Below are positions 46,787 to 57,663 of a stretch of 64,000 nucleotides of DNA, one piece after another (within the stretch, counting starts at the first letter, position 1; each line of letters starts with the position of its first letter). The stretch comes from Branchiostoma floridae (taxonomy: Eukaryota > Chordata > Leptocardii > Amphioxiformes > Branchiostomatidae). The notes under the pieces were generated by a model. That model saw nothing but the letters and a program-made list of their open reading frames with translations. It did no database searches and was not told the origin of the DNA. Location: assembly GCF_000003815.2 (NCBI RefSeq), contig NC_049989.1, positions 18,429,803 to 18,493,802 on the forward strand, read 5' to 3'. The position numbers were made by a program, and so were the translations under genes.

Positions 46787-46889
46787 TTTGGCTGACCTCC
46801 AAATGGACAGAGCCCTGTCTGGGTATAGTTTTCAAATTTATTTATCCCCTCACTTTTCTAAAGACGATTCAGTAAAACGTCGCTCCGGG

Positions 46890-47076
46890 AAGGCTTAGGT
46901 CACATTTCCAAACTGGGGCCCAGCCGGGATTTTTAAAGAAACGAAAAATTAAAATGTCTACCTAGAAATATACACAAATCATGTCCATGAATCTTATGTT
47001 GACATTTTGTATAATTAGATGTCGCTTCTGAAAGTTGAACGGCCGGGCCCTGGTTTGGAAATGTGACCTAAGCCTA
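46890..47076. mobile_element. MITE family B copy next to the GC minisatellite
   Basis: Ends CTTAGGTCACATTTCCAAAC and GGTTTGGAAATGTGACCTAAG are near-perfect inverted repeats, with GGGCCCAGCCGGG against CGGCCGGGCCC inside. It directly abuts the first minisatellite unit. Confidence 0.8.
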
Positions 47077-47084
47077 ACTAGCAG

Positions 47085-47742
47085 CACTTCGGGCTCGGCC
47101 GGCAACACCCCGAGCTCGGCCGGCAACACCCCGAGCTCGGCCGGCAACACCCCGGGCTCGGCCGGCAACACCCCGGGCTCGGCCGGCAACACCCCGGGCT
47201 CGGCCGGCAACACCCCGGGCTCGGCCGGCAACACCCCGGGCTCGGCCGGCAACACCCCGGGCTCGGCCGGCAACACCCCGGGCTCGGCCGGCAACACCCC
47301 GGGCTCGGCCGGCAACACCCCGGGCTCGGCCGGCAACACCCCAGGCCCGGCCGACAACACCCTTAGCTCGGCCTGCAACACCCCGGGCCCGGCCGACAAC
47401 ACCCTTAGCTCGGCCTGCAACACCCCGGGCTCGGCCGGCAACACCCCGGGCTCGGCCGGCAACACCCCGGGCTCTGCCGGCAACACCCCGGGCTCGGCCG
47501 GCAACACCCCGGGCTCGGCCGGCAACACCCCGGGCTCGGCCGGCAACACCCCGGGCTCTGCCGGCAACACCCCGGGCTCTGCCGGCAACACCCCGGGCTC
47601 TGCCGGCAACACCCCGAGCTCGGCCGGCAACACCCCGGGCTCGGCCGGCAACACCCCGGGCTCGGCCGGCAACACCCCGGGCTCGGCCGGCAACACCCCG
47701 GGCTCGGCCGGCAACACCCCGGGCTCGGCCGGCAACATTGTA
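47085..47742. repeat. 21-bp GC-rich minisatellite, about 31 units (before LRRIG copy 2)
   Basis: The unit GGCTCGGCCGGCAACACCCC-G (21 bp) is repeated almost perfectly. A few variant units (CCCGGCCGACAACACCCTTA, GCTCTGCC) form a small duplicated motif at 47341-47420. Because 21 is a multiple of 3, all frames look open (NTPGSAG or LPAEPGV), but nothing else suggests coding. Shorter or degenerate arrays lie before copies 1, 3 and 4. Confidence 0.95.
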
Positions 47743-47912
47743 TTGGCGTCGTGTGTGGCGTAGCTGGTGGAACGTTCGACTCGATATCGAGAGGTGCCGT
47801 GCCCCCGACGCTGTGCCCGTGGGAAAGGCACTTAAGACGACTTTTTTACTTCACCCAGGTGTAAACATGAGTACCTGATCGACTTCGGTCGGGCAGATAA
47901 AAGAAAAAAATC
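47742..47912 (+). mobile_element. tRNA-derived SINE-like element, unit 2
   Basis: The head GTGTGGCGTAGCTGGTGGAA and CGTTCGACTCG has A-box and B-box-like spacing. The body includes GGGAAAGGCACTTAAGACGA and TTCACCCAGGTGTAAACATG, and it ends in an A-rich run. It recurs at 54233-54406 as part of the tandem unit. Classed as SINE-like by structure only. Confidence 0.6.
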
Positions 47913-48429
47913 CATCTTCACCGTCTGCCTGTACCGTGCACGTGTATGTGGCACTGCTGATATTAATTACAAAACTTGAGTGCAGTGCCACATTGTCCCC
48001 GACTGTCCATTAGCGAAATGGAAAAAAAACTTTATTGTCTACATATTTCATTTCACATTTGACTTGTCAATCAGGAACTGTTCCATAGTAAACATTGAAA
48101 ACACACGATATTTTCTAACCAATGGTGATCGCGGGGGTGAGCTTGTTGCCTGAAAATGCATCGTAATATTAATGTTAACTAGAATTGAGAGTCATTTCCT
48201 ACCCGGCCGAGGATACATCGCACATTGGCGAAAGAGACAGACCCAGACCGAAGTCAGCTCAGTCTCTGCACAGTCGGTAGGTAACTTGATAAGTAAACTG
48301 ACACCCCCATAACACCTCCCTGGAGCGCTTATCTGAAGTCCCCGGGAAGAACTACACGCCTTAGCTGCCGAACAGATTCATCCGGGTCTGACTACAGCCT
48401 GGCTTCCAGGGTAGTATAATCGACTGCAG

Positions 48430-49046
48430 CCGGCCACACAAACCTGCTACCGTGTGCTGTTGCTAACCCGGGCGGCGGAGGGTGCCTGGTGACCCGTAGA
48501 GTCCGCGGAGGGTGCCTGGTGACCCGTAGAGAGCCCGTCCAACTCCCTGTAGCCGGATGCCAGTTGAATGATGGTCCGTCATCATTGCTTTTCGTGCCGG
48601 TAGATTTCGTTAAAGCCATTTATATAAGGAAAGTTCTTTCTAACAATGACAAAGCAGAACTGGATTTAGCTATCCAGGTGGTATGAATCACCATATGCAA
48701 ACTTGTCTTGATACTTACATCTAGGTAATATCTGTATCGTGATAACGTTCGTGTAGGCGTAACGTTACGGACCGGATGATAACTTGGGTTATCACGCGGT
48801 GTTCTACGCTTCTATGGAATAATTCGAACGTACTTCGAGTGCACCTAGGTGCTGACGATTCGAATTATCAGATTCGGACGCTGGAATCTTCTCAACTCCT
48901 GGCACATTTCGCATTAAAACTTGTTTTCTTGGGTGGCTATGACATAAATTTGGCGGGCGTCGGGCTTTTACCTTCAAGTTGGGTGATTTGGAATACACCG
49001 TGTTGTATTCTATATGTATTCATTGCTTATTCTTTTGTGCCCACAG
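48430..49046 (+). promoter_or_regulatory. Conserved 5' region of LRRIG copy 2 with TATA box
   Basis: A block shared by units 2, 3 and 4 (48430-48700, 54890-55130, 60490-60740) contains TATATAAGG at 48621-48629 (TTGTATAAGG at 55066 in unit 3; TATATAAGG at 60666-60674 in unit 4). This is the best core promoter candidate. Downstream, a conserved splice acceptor (TTTGTGCCCACAG, ending 49046) precedes the coding exon, so the transcript probably has a 5' UTR intron. Confidence 0.5.
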
Positions 49047-49078
49047 GAAGTCTTTGTCTGCTACTGACACGACACAAA

Positions 49079-51037
49079 ATGGAACTGATGACGTCAATCT
49101 TTATTATTTTGACTCTGCTGACCACGACTGTTGGGAACACCGTTGATTTTACCGGCCGTAACTTGACGCACGTCCCGATGGACTCCGTCGCGCCTAACGC
49201 CGACACTGTCATGGTTGTCAAGCTGTCAGACAACAAAATAACGAACCTCGGCTCCTTCAACACAACCCCGCACATACGATATCTGTTTATCGACAACAAC
49301 AAGGTAAAGAACTTATCTCCGCGAACCTTCCAAGGGTTGTGCGAACTTCGTGTGTTGAATCTGAACAGAAACGACATCGTTTCCCTTCGCGACTTCATAT
49401 TTTCTGACCTGACGGCGCTTTGGAATCTGCTCCTCTCCAACAACCTGATCTCCGCCATATCGGAGCGCGCGTTCCACGGACTGGCCAGCTTGCAGTTCCT
49501 GGGTCTGGCTGGGAACCGTCTGTCCGTGTTCCCGGCACAGGCCATCGGGCTCATCCCCAGTAAACAACTGTTATTAGTGTCACTCATGGTCAACAGTATC
49601 AGTCAGATCCCCGGAGATGTAAAATCCGCGCACCCGTCCGCTTCTTACCAGCTGCAGGGGAACCCTTTGCGCTGTCCTGATAAACAAGTCGTCCGGGAGG
49701 ACGTGATAGACGTTGCTGACATGGATTCGTGGCCCATGATAACACCTTACGTCATAGACACTGATCCTGAACTGAAGCGCTCTTTCCTCACACAAGTTTT
49801 CTTCATCAAAAGTCGGCATAAATACTTTGGCGTTCTTCCCAGCACCTACTACGTCACCGAACATCTTAATGTTGTTTTACCTTTACCGATCAGTCCCGAC
49901 CCTCAAGTTGAGCGCTACACGTGGTACACTCCGACAGGCCGCTATGTCGTCTGGCCTCTGACCGTAGTGCTGAAGATTGAAGACTTCAGGGCGAAGCACT
50001 CGGGCAGGTACACGAGTGAAATTGTCAGTGGCACGAAAAGCTATCACTGCGATCTGCTGCTGTGCCTCGACTTGCAATCAATGGTGGAGCAGAAACAGAG
50101 CACGACACGCCCTCCGCCCGACAACTTCTCACCACGACGTATCGAAAACGAAACAGACATATGTGAGGATTCTACTAACAAATCCTGCTGCCCCAACTGG
50201 TTAATTTTTAAGCCGTCCTTTCATCAGAAGTTCTGTGCCATTCCAAACTCACAAGAAAAACCCAGCGTCACATTCATCATTCCTATTATTATTGTTGTTG
50301 CCATTCTTATGATACTCTTTCCGACCGCGTTGGTTTTTTTGAGAAAGCGAGAAGCTCGTCGAGAGAACAATCGCCCCGCCACCGAATCAACAGAAATGGA
50401 ATCGGACCCGAACACTTTTCCTCTTAGACGTCTGCAGTCGCTAGACTCTCACAGAACGGAAGCCAAGCGACGCAGTTTCCATTGTGCGTCAGAAGCGCTC
50501 CAAGGGGACACCGTCGGTACGACAGAAGCCCAGGTTCATCACTATGACAACGCCGACGCATCAGATTCAGATGATGAAGGCCAATATCACTCCCCCTCTG
50601 CAACGCCGCCCCCTCTACCGGTCCGTGATGAAACTGCAGTCCACACCGGGCCGGAAGGATCGTCTGAACAACCTGCCGTTCAAATCGGGAATGCCGCAAC
50701 CGGTGAAGAAACAATGCCTTATGGAGTAGCAGCGGAAAATTCGCTCTACCAACGAGATTCGGACTTCAGTAGTGGAACTACCATGGCAAGTGCGCATGCA
50801 AACCTAACTAGCACCGCCGCTGTAAATCCATATGGGATAGATGCAACCGTTTTGGAAGAAGGCCTGTATTCAGTAGCAGAGGCAGATGCAGATTATCAAC
50901 GAGAAACCGTCACCACTGAGTTGTACGGACAGCAGACTAACTACGCTTACAGGGAACACGGTATTGCCACCACATCTCAGGATTCTGAGGGGGATTTAGG
51001 CATTCTGTACGGGAGCGGTCCGACAATTGTCGAGTAG
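49079..51037 (+). CDS. LRRIG receptor copy 2, full length (652 residues)
   Basis: I chose the ATG at 49079, just 33 bp past the acceptor CCCACAG, because it opens a signal peptide (MELMTSIFIILTLLTTTVGN); the upstream in-frame extension is intron. Domains: about six leucine-rich repeats (residues 41-195), short C-terminal cap (NPLRCP), Ig-like domain (250-330) with W282 and the GRYTS motif, Cys-rich stem (C362, C370, C371, C386), membrane span 397-421, stop-transfer RKREARR, and a 231-residue tail. The tail has 11 tyrosines (489, 503, 548, 557, 585, 597, 606, 616, 622, 624, 644) and a proline-rich PPPLPVR SH3-type motif. The Ig domain lacks the canonical Cys pair (Ser in the Y-x-C position). 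It is a type I surface receptor of the amphioxus LRRIG kind; immune recognition is a family-level suggestion. Confidence 0.88.
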   Translation: MELMTSIFIILTLLTTTVGNTVDFTGRNLTHVPMDSVAPNADTVMVVKLSDNKITNLGSFNTTPHIRYLFIDNNKVKNLSPRTFQGLCELRVLNLNRNDIVSLRDFIFSDLTALWNLLLSNNLISAISERAFHGLASLQFLGLAGNRLSVFPAQAIGLIPSKQLLLVSLMVNSISQIPGDVKSAHPSASYQLQGNPLRCPDKQVVREDVIDVADMDSWPMITPYVIDTDPELKRSFLTQVFFIKSRHKYFGVLPSTYYVTEHLNVVLPLPISPDPQVERYTWYTPTGRYVVWPLTVVLKIEDFRAKHSGRYTSEIVSGTKSYHCDLLLCLDLQSMVEQKQSTTRPPPDNFSPRRIENETDICEDSTNKSCCPNWLIFKPSFHQKFCAIPNSQEKPSVTFIIPIIIVVAILMILFPTALVFLRKREARRENNRPATESTEMESDPNTFPLRRLQSLDSHRTEAKRRSFHCASEALQGDTVGTTEAQVHHYDNADASDSDDEGQYHSPSATPPPLPVRDETAVHTGPEGSSEQPAVQIGNAATGEETMPYGVAAENSLYQRDSDFSSGTTMASAHANLTSTAAVNPYGIDATVLEEGLYSVAEADADYQRETVTTELYGQQTNYAYREHGIATTSQDSEGDLGILYGSGPTIVE

Positions 51038-51088
51038 ACATATCATCAGGACCACCTCTTTATCTATTGCTGTTCTTTACTTTATGTT

Positions 51089-51393
51089 ATTGCAGACGGA
51101 CGCTCTTTTTTTATTTACAAGAATGGACGCTTCCTCTTCAAGTTTGACGGCAAAGGTAGTGAAGCAGGTTTTCAAGTCTTTCAAGACAGTTTCAAGGGCG
51201 TCTGTGTCGACAATTCGGATCGGCTGATCGTCACCATCATGAAGGCCAATCTAGTGGAGATGTTTACACGCGAAGGGGTTCATATCAAATCCATCGCTAA
51301 CCGTACAAACCCGGAGTTTGTTGCTGCGGTAAAGGATGGACAGCTTGTTGTTGTGAATCCGATGACACTGTAACTATCATTCCCATGTATTAA
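51089..51393 (+). pseudogene. NHL propeller relic 2
   Basis: Same fragment as at 44958-45266, starting IADGRSFFIYKNGR. A 5-bp loss (AATCCGATGACACTG) near 51360 shifts the frame and gives an early stop at 51371. A new insertion begins right after it. Confidence 0.8.
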
Positions 51394-52870
51394 AGGAGCC
51401 CTAAGCAGTTTTTGCCTGTTTTAAGTGGAAATATTTTGGATAACGCAATCTGTGTGATATTGACATCTACTGCATTATATTTGCACATTTACATCGTTAT
51501 TTCATACTTTGAGTGGTTAAAAACGTCACGCGCCCGGAACTTGCCGAACATTGTCAACGGAAAACGGTTACTGGCTGGATAAGGGCCTAATTTTTTTTGG
51601 GTATAATATTTAGGGAATCCTCGCGCAGCTTGTTTTTGCGCCGTTTTTATACCATAAGTATGATATAAAAGACAACTAGAGTTCGGCGACCTCATACCTC
51701 CATGAATATTTAGAGCTTTTGTAAATTTCATGCAATTGACTGATACATTGACATAATTTATGCATGGTATTGTTCACCATTGACTAAGGTACACGTGTCA
51801 CAATGATAAAATTATCATCATTAATTATAAAGCGGTTTAGCAATTTTACATAAATTATGCAAATAAGTTCCTCATTACCATATTTGGTATCTGCTTATAA
51901 TCCACCCATCATAATTAACATGTGTTACATTTATTGAAGTCCAGTTATTGAAAACAATCAAATTATACAATTCATTAATTATGCAAATTAATTCCTCATT
52001 TGCATAACATTCATATCATTATGAACATCTTTGCCCAAGGTACCTGCATGCCTAATATGATGCCAATCCCTCAATCCTTTCTGCAGTTATCCTCTTTGGA
52101 ATGTCGTAACAAAAACGCCCCTGCAGTTCCAAAATTACATGTTAGGGGGCTGAAACTTGCTCCACTTTGTCATGACACAAAAAGCTATCTACTGCTTAAA
52201 TGTCAAGACCATAGCATGTCTAGAACAAGAGATACATTGAAAAAACTGCTATGATAGAATATTCTCATTAATTATGCAAATGTGCTCCTATTTTGCATAA
52301 TTAGTATCTTATCTTGTACAACATTGTCTAAGGTACCTACATACCAAAAATCATGAAAATCCGCTGTTCCCTTCTTGAGTTATCCTCTTCAGAAGTTTTT
52401 GACAAAAATACCCCTGCTATCCCAAAACTAGACGCTAGGGGGCCCAAACTTATGTCACTTCTTCCTGAGCACAAGAGCTATCTAACACTCAAATATCGTG
52501 ACCATAGTATGTTCAGAATACCTAGATAGCAAAACCGGACGTTGCGCTGCAGTAGCAAGGGGAGCCGCTAGGGGGCTCAAAATCTAATCATTTCCAGCAT
52601 TCATCACACACTACCAACACACCAAGTTTGAAACCAATCCACCCAACTGTTCTTGAGTTATTTTGTTTACACACACACAGACAGACACACACACACACAA
52701 ACGCAGGGTAAAATATAACCTCCATGACATTTCATAGAGGTAACAACAACACAAAACGGACAGAAAATAATTCAACAGCATGCATTGTGCATATTTATTG
52801 GCATAAATTTAAATCTTTCGTTTCCGCAAACAGCCCGGCCGGGCCCCGGGTAGGAAATGTGACGTAGGCC
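51394..52870. mobile_element. 1.5-kb insertion of unknown class in unit 2
   Basis: Compared with units 1 and 3, DNA between ATTCCCATGTATT and ACACGTGGTTATTG is replaced by about 1.48 kb of AT-rich sequence with several internal, diverged repeats (CATTAATTATGCAAAT; TTCTTGAGTTAT; CTAGGGGGC). It has an ACAC-rich 3' segment ending in CCTCCATGACATTTCATAGAGG. The terminal 80 bp is the right half of MITE family B. No ORF over 90 codons is convincing. Confidence 0.55.
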
Positions 52871-52872
52871 AA

Positions 52873-54025
52873 ACACGTGGTTATTGAAAAGCAATGATAA
52901 GGGGAGAAATACATTTCATAGCTTTTGCGATAGATTTCCTGTTAGGAACCATTTTCAACGGTTAGTACTCGATTTCAGAAGGAATATCGAATACTGAATG
53001 TATCCCATCCAGTGAACGTTATTGAGAATTGATGTGAGGACATTTGAAATGTTGTATACTGCATGTCGATACAAAAAAAAAAACTGCCTGGTCATGTTGT
53101 TAGCTGCCAAGTTGAATAGAAGTAACTAGCGGGTGAATTCATTGTATCTCTAGAAGTCTGTGTCCATAATCTCTCTTTGACGTCTACGCCAGTGCGATCA
53201 ATATAATCAAATCAACATGCCTAATATTAACATTCTAGGACACTGGGTAGAAGGATTTAGGAAGACACCATAAACGAAAGGTTTTGGAACGTAATGTCTA
53301 TTTGCATATATATCATGTAATACAGGTGTATAAGCCTTATTACCATTGTAGGATAACTGTATAAAAACCTTGTATCCATGCAAAGGAATATATCGAATTC
53401 AATCTTGCAAACCTGACTATGAATTCTAACTATTAACACCTGATATCAATATACTGTCGATTGAAGTAATCTCCGAGCAGATCCTACGGTGGAGTGTAAC
53501 TGGCCTAGGAATGTGCATTCCCACAGTAGGATCTGCTTGGAGATTAGAGTAAAGCAAATCTTGTAAGTTATGACAATGGAGTTTTAAAAAGGCAATCTAC
53601 TACAGTTAAGATGGAATCTTCAACATGTCCTGGCTTTACAAGACGATATCAAGAGAAAATTGATATTGTAAACAAATATTTCTCCCTTCCGAGGCAACAT
53701 TTCTAAGTTTGGTATTAACAATATACAATTGTCGAGTACAGCAAATTTGTAACTTATGATGATGAAGTTTTAAAAACGGAAAGCTACTACAGACAAGCTG
53801 GAATCTTAAACATGTCCTGGCTTTACAAGAAGATCATCAGAGGAACTGAATATTCTGAACAAAACTTATAAAACAGCACACAGACAATTGAACCCTAGGA
53901 CACAGTAGTTTGTTGTGCACGTGTTCGGAACATCCTTCCGATGACCTCGTCCCCGTACCAGACAATTTAGAGGCCATATCCGCAACGTGGCGACATGTTG
54001 TGTTTACGTACGACCTTGTATCCAT
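52873..54025. other. 3' flank copy of the LRRIG tandem unit (unit 2)
   Basis: Second copy of the 45386-46560 sequence, with small deletions; includes the hairpin element at 53473-53543. The MITE family A copy is missing here. No gene. Confidence 0.7.
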
Positions 54026-54044
54026 CAACTTTTATTTTCAACTT

Positions 54045-54225
54045 TTACCGGGCTCGGTCGGCAAGACCCCGGGCTCGGCCGGCAAGACCCCGGGCTCGGC
54101 CGGCAAGACCCCAGGCTCGGCCGGCAACACCCCAGGCTCGTAAGGTAACACCCCGGACTCGGCCGGCAATACCCTGGGCTCGTCCGGCAAAACCCCGGGT
54201 TCGGCCAGCAAAACTCTGGGTCATT
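54045..54225. repeat. 21-bp GC-rich minisatellite, about 8 degenerate units (before LRRIG copy 3)
   Basis: Units GGGCTCGGCCGGCAAGACCCC and variants (AAGACC, TCGTAAGGTAACAC, TCGTCCGGCAAAAC). It is shorter and more diverged than the arrays before copies 2 and 4. Confidence 0.9.
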
Positions 54226-54232
54226 AACTTTA

Positions 54233-54406
54233 TTGTATTGGCGTCGCGTGTGGCGTAGCTGGTAGAACGTTCGACTCGGAATCAAGAGGTGCCGTGCCCC
54301 CGACGTTGTGCCCTTGGGAAAGGCACTTAAGACGACCTTTCTCACTTCACCCAGGTGTAAACATGAGTACCTGATCGACTTCGTTCGGGCAGATAAAAGA
54401 AAAAAA
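54233..54406 (+). mobile_element. tRNA-derived SINE-like element, unit 3
   Basis: Copy of 47742-47912 (GTGTGGCGTAGCTGGTAGAA; GGGAAAGGCACTTAAGACGA). Confidence 0.6.
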
Positions 54407-54889
54407 ATCCATCTTCACCGTCTGCCTGTACCGTGCACGTGTATGTGGCACTGCTGATATTAATTACAAAACTTGAGTGCAGTGCCACATTGTCCCCGAC
54501 TGTCCATTAGCGAAATGGAAAAAAACTTTATTGTCTACATATTTCATTTCACATTTGACTTGTCAATCAGGAACTGTTCCATAGTAAACATTGAAAACAC
54601 ACGATATTTTCTAACCAATGGTGATCGCAGGGGTGAGCTTGTTGCCTAAAAATTCATCGTAATATTAATGTTAACTAGAATTGAGAGTCATTTCCTACCC
54701 GGCCGAGGATACATCGCACACTGGCGAGTAGAAAGAGACAGACCCAGACCGAAGTCAGCCCAGTCTCTGCACAATCGGTAGGTAACTTGATAAGTAAATT
54801 GACACCCCCATAACACCTCCCTGGAGTGCTTATCTAAAGTCCCCGAACAGATTCCTACCGGGCCTGACTAAAGCCTGGCTTCCAGGGTA

Positions 54890-55508
54890 GTATAATCATC
54901 TACAGCAAACCACACAAACCTGCTACCGTGTGCTGTAGCTAACCCGGGCGGCGGAGGGTGCCTGGTGACCCGTAGAGAGCCCGTCCAACTCCCAGTAGCC
55001 TGATGCCAGGTGAATGATGGTCCGTTATCATTGCTTTTCGTGCCGGTAGATTTCGTTAAAGCCATTTGTATAAGGAAAATTGTTTCTAACAATGACAAAG
55101 CAGAACTGGATTTAGCTATCAAAGTTGTCTGAATCACCACAGGCAAACATTTCTTGATACCTTCATCTACAATGTATGTCACATCTGTATCGTGATAACG
55201 TTCGATGTTGGTGTTACGGACCGGGTGATAACTTTGCTTATAACGCGGTGTTCTACTGTTATCATATGGGCTTCTATGGAATAATTCGAACGTTCTTCGA
55301 GTGCACAGAGGTGCTGCCGATTCGAATACCAGATTCGGACGCTGGGATGTTCTCAACTCCTGGCGCATTTCGCATTGAAACTTGTTTTCTTGGGTGGGCA
55401 TGACATAAATTTGGCGGGCGTCGGGCGTCGGGCTTTTACCTCGAGTGATTTGGAATACATCGTGTTATATTCTATATGTATTCATTGCTAATTCTTTTGT
55501 GCCCACAG
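54890..55508 (+). promoter_or_regulatory. Conserved 5' region of LRRIG copy 3
   Basis: Homologous to 48430-49046; the TATA-like box is changed to TTGTATAAGG (55066-55075). The acceptor TTTGTGCCCACAG ends at 55508. Confidence 0.45.
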
Positions 55509-55540
55509 GAAGTCTTTGTCTGCTACTGACACGACACAAA

Positions 55541-57496
55541 ATGGAACTGATGACGTCAATATTTATCATTTTGACTCTGCTGACCACGACTGTTGGGAAC
55601 ACCGTTGATTTTACCGGTCGTAACTTGACGTACGTCCCGATGGACTCCTTCGCGCCTAACGCCGACACTGTCATGGTTGTCAGGCTGTCAGACAACAGAA
55701 TAACGAACCTCGGCTCCTTTAACACAACCCCGAACATACGCTATCTGTTTATCGACAACAACAAGGTAAACAACTTATCTCCGCGAACCTTCAAAGGGCT
55801 GTGTGAACTTCGTGTGTTGAATCTGAACAGAAACGACATCGTTTCCCTTCGCGACTTCATATTTTCTGACCTGACGGCGCTTTGGAATCTGCTCCTCTCC
55901 AACAACCTGATCTCCGCCATATCGGAGCGCGCGTTCCACGGACTGGTCAGTCTGGAGTTCCTGGGTCTGGCCGGGAACCGTCTGTCCGTGTTCCCGTCAC
56001 AGGCCATCCGGCTCATCCCCAGTAAACAACTGTTATTAGTGTCACTCATGGTCAACAGCATCAGTCAGATACCCGGAGATATAAAATCAGCGCACCCGTC
56101 CGCTTCTTACCAGCTACAGGGGAACCCTTTGCGCTGTCCGGAGAAACGAGTCGCCCGGGAGGGTATGATAAACGTTGCTGACATGGATTCGTGGCCCATA
56201 ATAACACCTTACGTCATTGACACTGATCCTGAACTGAAGCGCTCTTTCCTCACACAAGTCTTCTTCATAAAACATCGGCATAAATACTTTGGCATTCTTC
56301 CCAGCACCTACTACGTCACCGAACATCTTAATGTTGTTCTACCTTTACCGATCAGTCCCGACCCTCAAGTTGAGCGCTACATGTGGAACACCCCGACAGG
56401 CCGCTATGTCGTCTGGCCTCTGACCGCAGTGCTGAAGATTGAAGACTTCAGGGCGAGGCACTCGGGCAGGTACACAAGTGAAATTGTCAGTGGCACGAAA
56501 AGCTATCATTGTGATCTGCTGCTGTGTCTCGACTTGCAACCAAAGGAGGAACAAGGCACGGTAAGCACTCCTCCGTCCGACAACTTCTCACCACGACGCA
56601 TCGAAAACGTAACGGACATTTGTGAGGGTTCTACCAACAAATCCTGCTGCCCCGACTGGTTAATTTTTAAGCCGTCCTTTCATCAGAAGTTCTGTGCCCT
56701 TCCAAACTCACAAGAAAAACCCAGCGTCTCATTCATCATTCCTATTATTATTGTTGTCGCCATTCTTATGATACTCTTTCCGACCGCGTTAGTTTTTTTG
56801 AGAAAACGAGAAGCTCGTCGAGAGAACAATCGCCCCGCCACCAAATCAACAGAAGTGGAATCGGACCCGAACGCATTTCCTCTTAGACGTCTGCCGTCGA
56901 TAGACTCTCACAGTACGGAAGCCAAGCGACGCAGTTTCCATTGTGCGTCAGAAGCGCTCCAAGCGGACACCGTCGGTACGACAGAAGCCCAGGTTCATCA
57001 CTATGACAACGCCGACGCATTAGATGCAGATGAGGAGGGCCAAGAGTGCTTCGCCTCTGTAACACAGCCCCCTCTACCGGTCCGTGATGAAACTGCAGCC
57101 CACACCGAGCTGGAAGGATCGTCTGAACAACCTGCTTTTCAAATCGGGAATGCCGCAACTGGTGAAGAAACAGTGCCTTATGGAATAGCAGCGGAAAATT
57201 CGCTTTACCAACGAAATTCGGACTTCAGTAGCGGAACTCTCATGGCAAGTGACCATGCAAGCTCAACTAGCACCGCCGCTGTAAATCCATATGGGATAGA
57301 TGCAACCGTTTTGGAAGAAGGCCTGTACGCAGCAGCAGAAACAAATGCAGATTATCAACGGGAAACCGTCACCACTGAGTTGTACGGACAGCAGACTAAC
57401 AATGCTTACAGGGAACAAGGTATCACCACCACATCTCAGGATTCTGAGGGGGATTTCGGCATTCTGTACGGGAGCGGTCCGACAATTGTCGAGTAG
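55541..57496 (+). CDS. LRRIG receptor copy 3, full length (651 residues)
   Basis: Same architecture as the copy at 49079-51037: signal peptide, about six leucine-rich repeats, Ig-like domain lacking the usual cysteines (GRYTSEIV), Cys stem (SCCPDWL), membrane span and long tyrosine-rich tail ending GSGPTIVE. Differences lie mainly in the Ig/stem linker (EEQGTVSTPP) and the tail (ECFASVTQPPLPVR). It starts at the ATG 32 bp after the acceptor. The ORF is intact and the tail motifs (ENSLYQ, NPYGID, ELYGQQ) are kept, so it looks functional. Confidence 0.88.
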   Translation: MELMTSIFIILTLLTTTVGNTVDFTGRNLTYVPMDSFAPNADTVMVVRLSDNRITNLGSFNTTPNIRYLFIDNNKVNNLSPRTFKGLCELRVLNLNRNDIVSLRDFIFSDLTALWNLLLSNNLISAISERAFHGLVSLEFLGLAGNRLSVFPSQAIRLIPSKQLLLVSLMVNSISQIPGDIKSAHPSASYQLQGNPLRCPEKRVAREGMINVADMDSWPIITPYVIDTDPELKRSFLTQVFFIKHRHKYFGILPSTYYVTEHLNVVLPLPISPDPQVERYMWNTPTGRYVVWPLTAVLKIEDFRARHSGRYTSEIVSGTKSYHCDLLLCLDLQPKEEQGTVSTPPSDNFSPRRIENVTDICEGSTNKSCCPDWLIFKPSFHQKFCALPNSQEKPSVSFIIPIIIVVAILMILFPTALVFLRKREARRENNRPATKSTEVESDPNAFPLRRLPSIDSHSTEAKRRSFHCASEALQADTVGTTEAQVHHYDNADALDADEEGQECFASVTQPPLPVRDETAAHTELEGSSEQPAFQIGNAATGEETVPYGIAAENSLYQRNSDFSSGTLMASDHASSTSTAAVNPYGIDATVLEEGLYAAAETNADYQRETVTTELYGQQTNNAYREQGITTTSQDSEGDFGILYGSGPTIVE

Positions 57497-57663
57497 ACAT
57501 ATCATCAGGACTGCCTCTTTATCTATTGCTGTTCTTTTTTTTAATGCAAGTTGAACCACAATGTGAAAGGAGATAGGGGGCAAAACAGGTGCATGGTCAC
57601 CTGTACAAGAAAATAGTTCTCCCGCGCATTTGTTTAACGCAGTCGGTACGGCAAATTGGAAGA

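Larger units (their letters stand above)
45267..46889. other. 3' flank of LRRIG unit 1 (tandem-duplicated, non-coding)
   Basis: The stretch from 45386 (ACACGTGGTTATTGAAAAGC) to 46790 recurs at 52873-54025 and 58268-59670. It contains a small hairpin element (45991-46058) and MITE family A (46670-46785). No coding sequence supported. Confidence 0.7.

Noticed and set aside
46962-47831. 289- and 242-codon ORFs of LPAEPGV or NTPGSAG repeats
   Set aside because: A 21-bp minisatellite is open in several frames on both strands; no promoter, signal or conserved flanks.
48776-49078. N-terminal extension of LRRIG copy 2 (and the same in copies 3 and 4)
   Set aside because: A conserved splice acceptor CCCACAG lies just before the ATG that opens a signal peptide; upstream frames differ between copies.
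49027-49593. 188-codon minus-strand ORF and similar antisense ORFs in all receptor copies
   Set aside because: They mirror the conserved receptor coding strand and have no independent start or splice context.
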